DNA of 64,000 nucleotides from assembly GCA_022818135.1 (NCBI GenBank), contig JAFMSR010000003.1, positions 30,515,962 to 30,579,961 on the forward strand. The letters run 5' to 3'. Positions 1-12,300 of this stretch are shown here, one piece after another. The notes under the pieces were generated by a model. The model saw only the letters and a program-made list of their open reading frames with translations, was not told where the DNA came from and searched no databases. Made by a program: the position numbers and the translations under genes. Each line of letters starts with the position of its first letter. The first letter of the stretch is position 1. Origin of the DNA: Saxidomus purpurata (Eukaryota > Mollusca > Bivalvia > Venerida > Veneridae).

Positions 1-1
1 G

Positions 2-345
2 CATATTGATAAAACTTGTTAAAAAATTGTCTCTAAGTTATCGCTTCTTAAAAGAATTCACAACGTTTTAACTCCTCAAGTGAAGGAACTGTTTTACAGT
101 GCATATATTGCTTCTATTTTTGACAACGGCTGTATAACTTGGTGTCATGCAAATATTTCAGACATTAACAGAATAACAAAGCTACAAAAGAGAGCTGCAA
201 GAATAGTTCTCAATAAACCAATGCGAACAAATAGCACTGAAATGTAAAGAAGTCTTAAATGATGCAACTATTTTACTGGATTAATGATCTTTAAAGCGCT
301 ACATTGTCTTGCACCAACATATAATATTATGGATCTAATTTGTCT
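2..345 (+). pseudogene. Non-LTR retrotransposon (LINE) reverse transcriptase C-terminal relic
   Basis: From base 2 a plus-strand frame reads through sequence typical of the region after the RT catalytic core of jockey/RTE-type LINEs. It includes FYSAYIASIFDNGCITW, then ITKLQKRAARIVLNK. A second frame carries the familiar FKALHCLAPTYN tail. The frame has a stop at 20-22 and another near 245, and the last block is shifted, so this is a dead copy cut by the window edge. Family assignment rests on the 'tyr-ala..dngc..W' and 'LQkRAaRiv' signatures. The clade of LINE cannot be decided from this fragment. Confidence 0.75.
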
Positions 346-2184
346 GTCAGCAAAAAAATTATAGCTTGCGATCTTCTTTCTGTCAGTCTGTCTGTCTGTG
401 TGTCCTACATTCCATTTTTCATGTCTAGGCTGTTACTTTTTCATGCTTGAAGGGATTTTCAACTATATGGCACATATGTTCAGCACATAAAGACAATATG
501 TTGTGTGCAAGACCAACGTCCCTACCTCAAAGGTCAGGATGACACTTGGAGTTAAAAGTTAACAAAATTCTATGTATATGCACACATTCATGTCCAGGCT
601 GTAACTTTGTCTTGTGTAATGATCCAGTCTCCCGATAAATTATTTTTATCAAATAGCATTTACTTGAATCTTTAAATACATATCAGAAATAGTTATAATT
701 TAGATACTATTCATTTTAAATATCATTGAATGAGGCATTTCATTATTTCTAAAGGAATTATGTATGGTAGTGCAAGGTTTATATTACCCCACCCACTTTG
801 TTTTCTAGCTTTAATAAATGTATTTTTCCAATGTATGATGGATTGTAAATGTATAATCTATACAATAAGGTATGTAGTGATGCATCATATACAAGTTTTT
901 CATGTTTTCAGAATTATTAATGGCTGTGCACCTTCACACTGGACTCGATTATTCACCGTATTTTTGTGCTAAAAATCGCCAATGTTGTTATCGACATTTG
1001 ATGTCTATTTTCGCTTATCTGTTCTATAATATTACTTGAAATCGATCAAAATCAATAATAACTGTTCAATATATTCAATACCTATACATGTTTACATTAA
1101 ACATCGACTTCCATGAACGTAATTGATTAAAGAACTGTGATATTTCATTTTACTTCCGTGTTTGTCCGCCATTGTTGTGTTAAAATCTTGGGGTGCATGC
1201 GAGACATGACGTCATCTATGACGAAATCTCACTATAAAAGGTGGAATAGCGCGAAATTCAAACGGTGCCATTATAAACACCATGAGCTGACGGTGAGCTC
1301 ACCATCTGGTATAAAATACCAAACCAATCATATAGTCCTACCATTATATACCAACATATCACAAGAAGAGGTAAAGTCAACCAACTGTTGGTATTAAATA
1401 AATAATAAGTGAAAGTGAAGTGTTATATTATAAGTTCCTTAAAATAAACCTCCATCTCAGTGTTTATACCATTTATACCAAGTGGTAAAATTTAAGATTC
1501 TTGGTAAAATACCGATCGATTCTTAACATCCTTTTGTGCTTATATGTAAGTGTGCGTCACTTAATAAAATATTTATATAAGTGAGTCAGTGTGTACATCT
1601 AACGTCAGCTGATTACGGAAATACAGTAAATTAGATTAATATTCTAGGTATAATATACCAAAAATACCAGATAGATCTATGCCAACTGGTATAATTTCCC
1701 TATAAGGTACAGATCTACTAAAAACGGAAACTTGTTTACGCCGGTAGGGTGGAAGATTGTTATCAGGCATATTTTCTAGTGGCTAACTATATATAGGAAA
1801 AACAGACTGTTAATTTAGAAGTGAAAAGTGTTTTAATTGTTTTGACGAGTGTTAAGCAGTTAGTTATTCTTGACAGTGGCTATATTACAATATTAAAGAG
1901 TTAAAGTCGGTAAAATAAACTTTAGGGTGCACAGCTGTCATATGTGAAGACTCTAGAACATTCATGCTATTATTATGTAACTATTGGATATGAATTAAGT
2001 ACTTGTTCGTTCGTTAAATAAACTAGTGTTTCATTTTATACCGTCTTTATGTAGTGATTGCTTATACTTATTTGAATAAAATCTACCACAAGCCAGGCCC
2101 AGACGAACTCAAGTAGCACCCCTTTTAGAGTTAACAGGCCAACGATCGAGTAGGGGTGGGGGGGGGGGGGCGGGTACACTACAC
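346..2184. other. Non-coding stretch with one dispersed-repeat copy and a poly-G run
   Basis: Bases 360-620 are one degenerate copy of the 'ttcagcacat ... aggtca' family described at 2185-2760. The remainder, 620-2150, is AT-rich with no exon I can support. A perfect CRE palindrome (TGACGTCA) sits at 1207-1214. Bases 1300-1720 are rich in short TACCA/TGGTA words. A G-run of more than ten bases at about 2158-2170 precedes the next repeat. Confidence 0.5.
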
Positions 2185-2760
2185 TTGTATGAAGGGAATT
2201 TCAAATCATGTGGTACAAATTTTCAGCACATGAAGAGGATGTGTAGCTTGCAAGACCCATTTTCCCACCTCAAAGGTCAAGGTCACACTTACAGTTTAAA
2301 GGTAATTGAATCCTGTATATATGCACACATTCGTGTCCGGACTGTGACTGTAATGCCAGGAAGGATTTTAAAATAACTTGCACAAATGTTCAGCACATCA
2401 AGTGTCATGTGCAAAACCCATGACTCTACCTCGAAGGTCAAGGTCTCAGAGTTCAAAGGTCATGGAATACTGTATACATCGTAACTGTCATTAATGGAAA
2501 AAATTTAAAATTACATGGCACATTTCATGGAGATGACTTATCATGCAGAAGTCCTACGTCCTTACCTTGAAGGTCAAGGTCACACTTAGAGGTCAAAGGT
2601 TTTAGATCCTGCATACATGTTTATGTCCAGATTGTAACTCTGTTATACATTGAAGGATTTCAAAATGATAGCGAAAAAATGTTCAGCATACGGAGATATA
2701 AAGTGTTGTGCACAAGTACTGGAACACAAAGTATAAGGGGGGTATACTGGAATTAGCTTG
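2185..2760 (+). repeat. Dispersed 'aggtcaaggtcaca' repeat, plus orientation, 3-4 degenerate copies
   Basis: Successive units of roughly 150-170 bp share an order of words: a 'ttcagcacat' word, a 'ttgtgtgcaagac' word, 'ctacctcaaaggtcaaggtcacactta', then 'tgtatatatgcacacattcgtgtcc' and 'tgtaactctgtcat'. The same unit recurs at 360-620 and 8040-8290 in this orientation and at 6690-7760 inverted. It has no coding potential. This looks like an old mollusc-type interspersed tandem repeat; I cannot name a catalogued family. Confidence 0.7.
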
Positions 2761-2789
2761 TCTGTGTGTCTGTAGACAATCTTGTGAAC

Positions 2790-3420
2790 ACTAAATCTCC
2801 AAAACCCCTGGTCAAAGTTTAATGATACTTCTTAGAAGTGATAAGTACAATGCCTTGTTGTGCATGGTCTATGTTTCGGGTCACTAGGTCAAAGGTCAAA
2901 GTCACAGGGGCTCAAGATAGTAAAATCTTGTGGACTCTAAATCACCAAAACCCCAGGTCAGAATTTAATGATACTTCTCACAAGTGATAAGTACCATGCC
3001 TGGTTGTGCATGGTCCATGTTATGGATCTCTAATTCAAAGTCACAGGGGCTCGACATCAAATCTTTTGCGCTCTTAATTTCTAAAACCCCTTGTCAGAAT
3101 TTTACGATACTTCACATGCCTAGTTATGCATGGTCCATGTTTCGGGTCACTTGGTCAAAGGTCACAAGGGCTCGAAATAGTAAAATCTTGTGCGCTTTTA
3201 ATCTCCTAAAGCCCTGGTCACAATTTAATGATATTTGACAGAAGTGCTAAGTACCATGCCTAGTCATGCATGGTCCATGTTTCGGGTCAAGGTTATAGGG
3301 GTTCAACATAATAAAATCAAGTGCGCTCTTAATCTCCAAAACCCCTGGTCAGAATTTAATTACATTGTATACATCACAGAAGTGATAAGTACCATGCCTT
3401 AAGTTGTGCAGGTCCAATAA
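2790..3420 (+). repeat. Tandem repeat, about 120-145 bp unit, four copies
   Basis: Four degenerate units each contain 'ctccaaaacccctggtcagaatttaatgatact', then 'gataagtaccatgcc', 'gcatggtccatgtttcgggtca' and 'aggggctcga..ata.taaaatc'. The marker 'gggtca' block falls near 2879, 3023 (degenerate), 3142 and 3284. No gene is present. Confidence 0.75.
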
Positions 3421-3608
3421 TAAAAGCATCAAATGTTACATAAATTTTATATACTGTGTAGGTGGGGTGTTCGGGGGGTTTTCATCACCATCAGTGGTAG
3501 TTATAGTGATTGGTTAATCTATGCATGTCTTAGTGTATGTCTTGGACATCTTACTGTAGTTATAATTCATTTTAATTTATTACTTCATGTTATGTCGGTC
3601 AATAGCTA

Positions 3609-3791
3609 TACAGTCAAACCTGTGAACAAAGACCACTGTTGGGAAGCTGCAAATGTGGTCTTTGTTTGCAGATGGTCTTTATTCACAGGTGTGTCTACTA
3701 TATATGAATAGTGCACTGTGATCTCCTTGCTGGTCTTTATTCGCAAGGTGGTCTCTTTTCAGGGGTGGTCTTTAACACAGGCTTGACTGTA
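3609..3791. mobile_element. MITE-like element with 15-bp terminal inverted repeats
   Basis: The left end 'tacagtcaaacctgt' and the reverse complement of the right end 'acaggcttgactgta' match at 14 of 15 positions. The 183-bp interior repeats the phrase 'tggtcttt(g/a)ttcacagg' and has no coding capacity. Related, more decayed sequence occurs at 48244-48440 and 27805-27940, which supports a dispersed non-autonomous family. Superfamily is unknown, because no flanking target duplication is clear. Confidence 0.6.
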
Positions 3792-3799
3792 CATAGATA

Positions 3800-4870
3800 A
3801 TGTAACCTTGTCATACCATGCTTACTCCAAATTTTGTATCTTGTCTTGTATCTTGTAAGAACTGCCTCTCATCACGGAACCAATGGTTTGAATGTTACCA
3901 AACTTCCACTGTAGCATCCGAAGTTGCATTGACATCTATCAAAAGAGGCAGAATAGTTAAGGTCCTCTGCAGATTTGGGCTACTGTTACTAAAACTAGAT
4001 ACATCTTTAAACAACTCTTGAACCAATACATGAAATTTCTCTAAATTGCTCTGTAGTATCCTTGCTTGAGAACAAAGCACAGGAAACAGTTCCAGTCCAT
4101 TTCACCTAAACACCAGGAGTCCTAAATAATATATATCTTTAAACTATTTCTTTTAATGAACCAATGGTTTTGAATGCCGTCGTAGCATTATTGCCTTAAC
4201 CTCATCATTTGGAAAACATGAAGTCATTTCACTCCCTCACACATACGGCCACTGTTACTAAATAGATAAATCTTTTAAATAGTTTTTTGCTTAACCAAAA
4301 GGTCGAATATCCCCTGTAGCATCCATGCATTATCTCTTTCAGAGAACTGGAAATGTGTCCAAACCATTGCACATAGGGGCCATTGGTACTTTAAATAGAA
4401 GAACCTTCACATGTCTTCTCACGGATCTTGTAATGTCTGCTATACAGTTTTAATATACAACATTAGCAACATTACTGCACAGTATTACAGTGCTTTTCGG
4501 AACTATAGTAGTACAATGTACTGTACATAGGACTGTGCGGTTTACAGGTATAAATGGGACCAATTTGATTATTCCAAGCAAAAGTTTTCAGATCTGAGGT
4601 TCCATGCAAATGATCTACCATAAGCAACGAAAAGGTTGTTTTGAGATTAAAGTGCTCTAAAATTGGTCAAGTTCCTAACAGATCAGTACTAAGAGAAGCT
4701 CAACACTATATACTTCATGCTATAGATAAACAACACTCCTACCGACTACTACTGTAACAATACTACAGTGCTAGGAGACGTTAATGACAATGTTGAACAC
4801 TCGGAATTCAGCTTGCTCAAATAAGCAACTTGGGGTTAACTTGGCAACTTGTGTGTTTTTAATATATGAG
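3800..4870. other. Non-coding, weakly repetitive
   Basis: Three or four degenerate blocks begin with 'aaccaatggttt(t)gaat' and contain 'tgtagcatcc' (near 3880, 4160, 4300), suggesting an old tandem repeat of about 150-250 bp. From 4450 to 4870 I see nothing recognisable. Confidence 0.4.
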
Positions 4871-6190
4871 GGGTGACCAGAGCTAAATTGACGACTGCTT
4901 GGGGTCAAAAATGACCCTGCATGGGGGTCACTTGTTTGGCATAGACTTTTAAAGGAAATACTTCAAAAATCGTCTCCAAAACCACAAGGCCTAGAACTTA
5001 TATATTTGGCATGTAACCAGCTTTTTGACCCCATGTGTAACAGCTTTGAGCATGATCCCCATGGTCAGTTGATTTTTATTTAGGTTATTACAGGAAAAAC
5101 TTTATAAAAATTTTTGTCTTAAATTACAATACTCGGAGCTCGGATATTTGGCATGTAGCATTGCCTAGTGGACGTCTACCAAATTAATCAAATCATGACC
5201 TTAACCCGCCTAGGGGGTCACTTGAATTAATTTCATATAGACTTGTACAGGAAAAAAACTTTAAAATCTTCTCCAAAACCACAAGACCTACAGCTTAGAT
5301 ATTTAATATGTAGCACTGTTTAGTGGATTTCTACAGAGTTTGTTCAAATCTTGCCCCTTGGGTCAGTATTGGCCCCGCCCGGAGGTCACTTCCTTTTACA
5401 AAGACTTTTTGTAATGATTTTCCTCTCAAAACCACAAGGCCTTGAGCTTAGACATTTAGTTCATAGCATTGTTGAGTGGATTTCTACCAAGTTTGTTCAA
5501 ATCACGCCCCCTGATCAAATATGACCTTGCCATAGAGGTCACTTGTTTTTAAAAATCTTGAGACCTTGGCATGAAGGGCAATGGCCTTCTTGTTGACCTT
5601 TAACTCATAAGTGTGACCATGGCATTTTAGATAAGGACCTGGATCTTGCACCTGACATGCCACCCCATTGTGGTTAAAAATTGTGCAAAGTCAGTTCAAT
5701 ATCTTTCACTGTAGGAACAAGTTGCAAGGAAGACAAGGTCTCGTGTCCATCTTTTACCTTTAAATTTCAAGTGTGACTTTGAGCTACAGACCTAGGTCTT
5801 GCTCAAGCCATGGTATCCCATTGTGGTGAATAATTATGCCAAGTCAATTCAAAATCCTTCAATTCATGAGGAAACAAGTCTGGACCAGCTCATCTGGGTG
5901 CACATGCACGACACACCTTACCACAAAAGTGACACTTGGTAAAGGTCCACTAGGAAGTGCTACATACCAAACATCTAAGCTCTAGGCCTTCTGGTTTTGG
6001 AGAGAAAAAAATTTAAAGTTCTGCTTTGATCTACAATATTTGAACAGTCTTAATGAGGGTCACCAAGGAAACATTCATGTGATGTTTGGTTGAAATTGCT
6101 CCAGTAGTTTTTCACTAGAAAATTTGAATGGACGCGAGACTATGAGTGGTTGCAAAAGCTCATCCCGAGCACAAGTGCTCAGGTGAGCTT
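4870..6190. repeat. Tandem repeat element ending in 'gctcaggtgagct'
   Basis: At least four copies of a unit of about 145-155 bp share 'aaaaccacaaggcct(t/a)gagcttagatattt', 'atgtagca(t/c)tg', 'gatttctaccaagtttgttcaaatc' and 'ggggtcacttg' (anchors near 4979, 5130, 5273, 5429). The tail at 6120-6190 ('gacgcgag..tgagtggt', then 'gagcacaagtgctcaggtgagct') closely matches the tail at 9240-9305. Two independent insertions of one element family therefore end alike. Confidence 0.7.
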
Positions 6191-6204
6191 AAAATGAAGA
6201 GCAT

Positions 6205-6405
6205 TGTGTGGTGAGGTACCAGCTATATCACCAAAAATAGTGCAGTAAGTGAGGTACCAGTATATCACCCAAAACAAATGAGGTACCAGTATACCACCAA
6301 AAAGAGTGCGGAAAGTGAGGTATCAGTATATCACTAAAACAAGTGCGGAAAGTGAGGGACCAGCTTTATCGCCCAAAAGAGTGCACAAAACGAAGCACCA
6401 GCATC
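6205..6405. repeat. Short tandem repeat, about 38-bp unit, five to six copies
   Basis: The phrase 'gtgaggtaccagtatatcacc(a)aaa' followed by 'agtgcggaaa' is repeated with substitutions: 'gaggtaccagctatatcacc', 'gaggtaccagtataccacc', 'gaggtatcagtatatcac', 'gagggaccagctttatcg'. It is non-coding. Confidence 0.7.
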
Positions 6406-6689
6406 TCTAAAAGGCGGACAACAAAGATTATTCTATTCTTGTAAAATCTTCCTCAAAAGTTTCATCACAGTACAACAAAGTTTACATCAATCAATAAACT
6501 TTAAACAACGCTCAACTTATTCTGTAGAAATATAGAGTTACTCATACAGTAAAAATCATTTTTATTAATAACAGATACAAATAAAACTTTTATATTCAAT
6601 TTTTAGACACGACAGCGCCGTAGCCACACTGAGGCACATCGACGTAGCAGCCTCGGTTAAAACTTACAGAGCCAAAAAAAAAAGAGAAA

Positions 6690-7765
6690 AAAACAAGAGC
6701 TGTCCCTGATGAGTGACGAATGCCCCCGAAGAGGTGTCCCACAGTCTGTGTCCTCTCCATGTGCTCAATAATTGTGCCATGTAATTTTAAAATCCTTCCA
6801 CGCATGACAGAGTTACCATGCATATAGTATTCCATTACCTTTAAACTCTAAGTGTGGCCTTGACCTTTGATGTAGGGACGTGGGTCTTGCACGCGACATA
6901 TCGTCTTGATGTGCTGAACATTTGTGCCAAGCTATTTTAAAATCAATCAATACATGACAAAGTTACAGCCCGGACACAAATGTGTGCATACATACAGGAT
7001 TCTATTACTTTCAAACTCTTAGTATGACCTTGACCTTTGAGGTAGAGACGCGGTGTGCTGAACATTTGTGCGAAATTATTTTAAAATCATTCAATGCATG
7101 ACAAGTTACAGTCCGGTCACGAATGTATGTAGGTAGGGACGTGGGTCTTCCACGATAAGTCATCTCCATGACTGTGCTCAAGAAATGTGCCATGTCATTT
7201 TAATTTTTTTTCATACATGACAGAGTTACCATGTATACAGTATTCCAAGATCTTTAAACTCTAAGTGAGACCTTGACCTTTGATGTTTTTTAACATTTGT
7301 GCCGTAAATTATTTTAAAATCCTTCAATGCATGACAAAGATACAGTCCGGACAGGAATGTGTGCATGTATACAGGATTCTATTGCTTTCGAACTCTTAGT
7401 GTGACCTTGACCTTTGAAGTCTGGACGTGGTTCTTGCACGCGACACGTCAACTTGATGTGCTGAACAATTGTGCCAAGTTATTTTAAAATCCTTCAATGC
7501 ATGACAAAGTTACAGTCCGGACACGAATGTGTGCATATATACAGGATTTTATTTGTTTCAAACACAAAGTGTGACTTTGACCTTTGACGTATGGACGTAA
7601 GTCTTGCATGCGACACGTCGTCTTGATGTGCTGAACATTTGTACTGTACCAAGTTATTTCAAAATCCTTCAAAGTAAGACAAAGTTACAGCCCGGACACG
7701 AAATAAGGTACGGACGGACGCACGGTGCGATTTTAATATGTCAACCTTCGGGGACATAAAAAGAG
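6690..7765 (-). repeat. Dispersed 'aggtcaaggtcaca' repeat array, inverted orientation
   Basis: Five to six units contain 'gtgaccttgacctttga', 'gtgggtcttgcacgcgaca', 'gatgtgctgaacatttgtgcc', 'attttaaaatccttcaatgcatgacaaagttacagtccggacacgaatgt'. This is the reverse complement of the repeat at 2185-2760. The array is bracketed by 'caagagctgtccctgatgag' (about 6697) and 'aaccttcggggacataaa' (about 7740); the word 'ggggacat/atgcccc' hints at degenerate terminal repeats. ORFs in it are repeat artefacts. Confidence 0.7.
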
Positions 7766-8039
7766 GAAACAAATGCAATGAAAATATTAAGATTGACTTC
7801 TGAATTCGAGAACAGACTACAATGTTACATTTGATTATGCAAAATGCGTAGCCACGGACATTGAAGCAAGTCGAGGCCCCAATCGGTAAATCACGGAACC
7901 TTACGGAGATTAACGAATAAATTGCTTTAGAACTAAGATAGGCTAATCGATATTTGATATCTTATCTAATGATCAAAATTCTAGGGTATGGTGGTATAAC
8001 ATGGCCGAAGTGTCGTCAAGGACGCACTAGAGAAGTCCT

Positions 8040-8390
8040 TACAAAAATCCTGAGGAGCATGCCCCCTGTATGCATGAATCCTGTATATCTATGCACAGAT
8101 TCGTCTCGGGCTGTAACTCTGTCATGCACTGAAAGATTTTACAATAACTTGGCACAACTGTTTAGCACGTCAATTTGATATGTTGCGTGCAAGACCCACA
8201 ACCCTATCTTAAAGGTCAAGGTCAAATGAATTGGCACAAGTGTTCAGCACATGGCGATAAAGTGTCTTGTGCAAGTACTGGGTCCACATCTTGAAGGTCA
8301 ATGTCACAGACTGCTAAACACCACTTTTTTTTGGTGTGGGGTGGGGGGGGGGGGTGGGGCATTCGTCACTTATGAGGGACAGCTCTTGTT
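8040..8390 (+). repeat. Dispersed repeat copy ending in 'gagggacagctcttgttt'
   Basis: It is a plus-orientation copy of the same family as 6690-7765. Its right end at 8372-8391 is the reverse complement of the left end of the 6690 array ('aacaagagctgtccc'). A G-run lies at about 8338-8352. The 6690 and 8040 copies therefore form a large degenerate inverted pair. Confidence 0.6.
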
Positions 8391-8569
8391 TAAGTTTCAT
8401 CAAGATAGGAAATATTTAATGTACCTTCTCCAGAAAAATCATGATCCAGACAGCATATCAAATTTACATCATTAACGTACCAGTAGTTTATATCGTGACA
8501 AGTACATATATCTTAACAATCTTCCCTTAATTGCACGTAAGTACACATGTGAGAGAGTAAGTGACGTTT

Positions 8570-9307
8570 TCTTACTTCAAGGAGAAACAAGAGGACCATT
8601 AATATTCACAGCACCGTTGAGAGTTGTGGAAGTTCGAGAGCAGACAACTTTGTTGATGCCGACCTCCCGCCTACTGCAGTTGATCCCATAATGCAGCCCA
8701 TCACAAGACGTGTGTATAATAGACAAGAGGACCATGATGGACCTATATCGCTCATCTGATAACCAGTGCACTTACTAAGGAAGTCACTTGTTGCTAAAGG
8801 GAGTCAGTAGTTGATAAGGAAGTCACTGGTTGCTAAGGACAATCACTGCTTGCTAAAAAAGTCACTTATCGCTAAATGTCACCAGCTGCCAGAGGCAGTC
8901 AGTGGTTGTTAAGAAAATCACTGATCACTAGCAAAAGTCAGTGATTGCCAAATAAGTCAACTGTCAACGGTTGCTAAGAGATACTGACTCATGGGCGGGG
9001 TCAATTTTGACCTGAGGGGCATGATTTGAACAATCTTTGTAAAGGTCAACTAGGCAATGCTATATGCCAAACATCTAAGCTATGGGCCTATCAGTTTTGG
9101 TGAAGATTCTTAAAGTGTGTTGCCATAGCAACCATAGTTCTGCCTGAACGTACTTCATTTGAACAATCTTTGATGAGGGTCACCTAGGAAACATTCATGT
9201 GTAGAGATTGGTCCGGTAGGTTTTATTTCACGAGAATGTTTTAACGGACACCGGTCGATGAGTGGTCACAATGGCTCAACCTGAGCATAAGTGCTCAGGT
9301 GAGCTAA
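8570..9307. repeat. Repeat element with internal degenerate 28-30 bp tandem
   Basis: It begins near 'acaagaggaccatgatggacctatatcgctcatctgat' (8722-8760, partial duplicate at 8588) and ends 'tgctcaggtgagct' at 9305. 'cgctcatctga' and 'tcaggtgagc' are imperfect inverted termini. Between 8775 and 8990 the phrase 'gtcactggttgctaagg' recurs about eight times with heavy divergence. A similar start ('gtagccctatatcgcgcacctgagta') occurs at 30214. Confidence 0.6.
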
Positions 9308-12300
9308 AATGGACCTTTTAGACCTTGTCTAGGCTGTATACTAGTAACTTCCTCGTGCATTGAAGGATTTTTAAATGATATTGCATAGTTGTTCACCACC
9401 AATTGACAGCATGTTCGTACAAGACCAAGGTCTATAGCTCACAGGTCAAGGTCACATTTAGAGATTTGTGGTCAAGCATGAATGGCATCAGCCTTATAAA
9501 GGCAACATATGTTAACAAACCAATATCATATATAAAATAATCAAATCTATATCAATATCAGATACTATTTCCAAGTATTGCAGTACTATTTAATGTAAGA
9601 GGATATAATACATTGTATATAATATTAAGTTGACAAGTTTCATATCACAAATTGTTGTTACAAGCTGTTTAAGTTTAAAAACATCATATCAAACTTTGTC
9701 TGTCTTTCCGGTGCCCGTGTGTCAGTCCATAACGTGAGCTTGTCTGGACTAACTCTAAAACTATGAAAGTTTTTTCATAGAAACTTCACATAATGATAGA
9801 GGACATTGAGAACAAGTGTAGTGTACAAGAACCATAACTATATACCTTGCTTGGTATTTAAATTATCTCCCCTCTAAAACAAATTATTGTCCGGAGAATA
9901 ATTCCCAGAAGTCCTGAAGAGAATTTATTCAAACAACACAGAAAGAAAGAGTACATTGAGAAGAAGTGCAGAAACAGAAACATAAATATACCTTGCAACT
10001 TTCTAAATTATCTCCCTTTATCACTTTTATCATCTGAAATTATGTTTGTCTGGAACATATCTAAAAAAAATTCAAACGATTAACTTTATATTTCTCACAG
10101 AGGTGGAGGACATTGAGAGGAAGTACAGTGACTAAGTATTCGTCATCGAATTTAAAATAGTTATTTTCTAATACAATAATTAAGTTCCATTAAAGCCGCA
10201 TTTTCACCATTTTTGGCCTGGGGACTGAAAGTCCCCTAGGCCTAAGTTAGCATACCACATTTCAAACACTGCTGACAATTTAACTGTGCTATGTGCGAAT
10301 AACAAATGTAAACATGCGCTTTGGGAAAGTAGTGCAAGACAGACCAGATCAATCTTTTGTTTGAATGTCGCATACGATTAGAACATATTACAAATAAAAA
10401 CAGTATATACAACTTCAAACGATTGCAGAAAGGGCTATAGCTTACGGGCTGCATTACACAATTTTTTTCTGTTTTAGAAATTACTGCGCTGTTAGCTGAT
10501 TACGAAAGATAATCATATGCATATCACGGAAAAGTACGGATATTTACGGAAATTTATGGAAATGTACGGATTTCGATATAAGAGTTTGTAGTTTGATTTT
10601 CAAATTTCTGATGTTATTTCATTGACAACTTTCTTATTTACGAACGATTACATATATATTTTCTTAAACCTAAATTTCTTTCAAAAAAGATACAATTTAC
10701 GTACATTCCCGAGAAGGAACTCACGTGATCAAAATCACCCGCCATTTATCGAGGACGCTGCATGTCAAGGCCCAGTGAACGGTTTCACCGATTACAACTA
10801 CAAGGTAACCAAGAATCATTTTTGGTTTTCCCTGTTATACACATTGTACAGTACTGTATTTATTTCATTGTTGGTATTGCTTTGTTTATTTCTGTTTCAA
10901 GGTCTTGTCCTTGGTACACAATAATTTTCGATCCACATCGTCAGATATTGCTTGAAGTTGAACAAAGCGCAGATTGAATTATTTTATTGTTCTCTCAAAC
11001 AATTGATATTGTTGACCATGTGATTATTTTTCATTTAACGTACGTTTTATAATAAAACAAACTTTCCTGCCACCCATATATTTGTGAATCATTCATTCTG
11101 TGTCATATACAATGCACATTTCGACCCGCGCTTTAGGTAAGGTTCAGCGTAAATCACGAAGGTCAAAAGTTGTTTTTAGGGGAGTTTTTTTTTAGTTTTT
11201 TTTTTAGGTATCCCCGTTTATTTTCCCCGTCATAGGCTTGATAGGGGTCGGGGAGCATTTTAGAGTTTTTAGGGGAGTTAATCTATAGCCTCCAGGCCTT
11301 CAGCGCTCAAAGCGCTTTGATTTACTCTGCCCTGACAATCTTTTTGTACGATATTATTTTTTTCAATCCGTTGAAGATATACAGTCAGGAAGTGAGTTGC
11401 TTTGATCAAATCTTTAATTAATTTTCTTCATAACTTTATCCTGGTTTCTTATATAAAAATAACACCCACAGAAAATATATCAAGTGTATCAGTATTTAAA
11501 CAGTTCTATACTTTACATCACACAATCCACTGTAGAGACAATTCTTGAAATTGTTCTTAAAGCTAGCAATGCTTTGTAGATTCCTTACCACTAGAATTGT
11601 GATTTTTAAAACAGTAATTATGAAGGAATGAACTCTTTGCTACTACAACTGAGTTATATCTCTCAAAGTCATAAATATTGTGTTCATTCCTGGCTCTAGC
11701 GCAGATTTGAGAGTGGGGGCCGGGGATTCAGACCCCCCCCCTAAAACTTGGCAAATATACACCAAGATTTGGACCCCTCTGGAAATAATTGCCGGAACCC
11801 CCATGATTTAAAGACAATTGAACAGGAATGTGAGATATGTGGCCACAGGAGTCCAGATAGACCTGTGTATTCAGAAAGGGTCTATGCAAATGATAGACTA
11901 GCTTCTGCTTTTCATAATCAGCTACTGTATAGCTAGTATTACGGTAGGTAAAATTTGATAAATGATGGTGTGCATGCTTAAAAACATTTAATTTTGATAA
12001 AACTTTTCAATTTTAACATAATTCTTAGAGAATTGTTTTTCTGCAAATAAGATGTGTTCAAAGTATCAAACATTGCTAAATATGTCTAAGAAATTACATT
12101 TAAAGTATTGAAGCGAACACGCTTTTGTTGTGATAAAAAACATTTTCATTGTTGGATAACAACCTCTGCGGTTGTTTTGTTTTTTTAAGGGGGTGGGGGA
12201 GGGGGAGGGGGGTCTGGGGCTTTTCACTTTTAAAGGAGGTTTTAATTGTCTTTAACTGACTTGACCGGATGCAGTGTGACTTCTGCATTACAAATATTCT

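Noticed and set aside
10622..10977. Overlapping 100- and 71-codon plus-strand ORFs
   Set aside because: No domain recognised; the region may contain a 5' UTR exon for TSPO, but protein coding is not supported.
11748..11936. 62-codon ORF with 'CEICGHRSPDRP'
   Set aside because: A single CxxC is not enough to call a zinc finger, and neither an acceptor nor a donor extends it convincingly.
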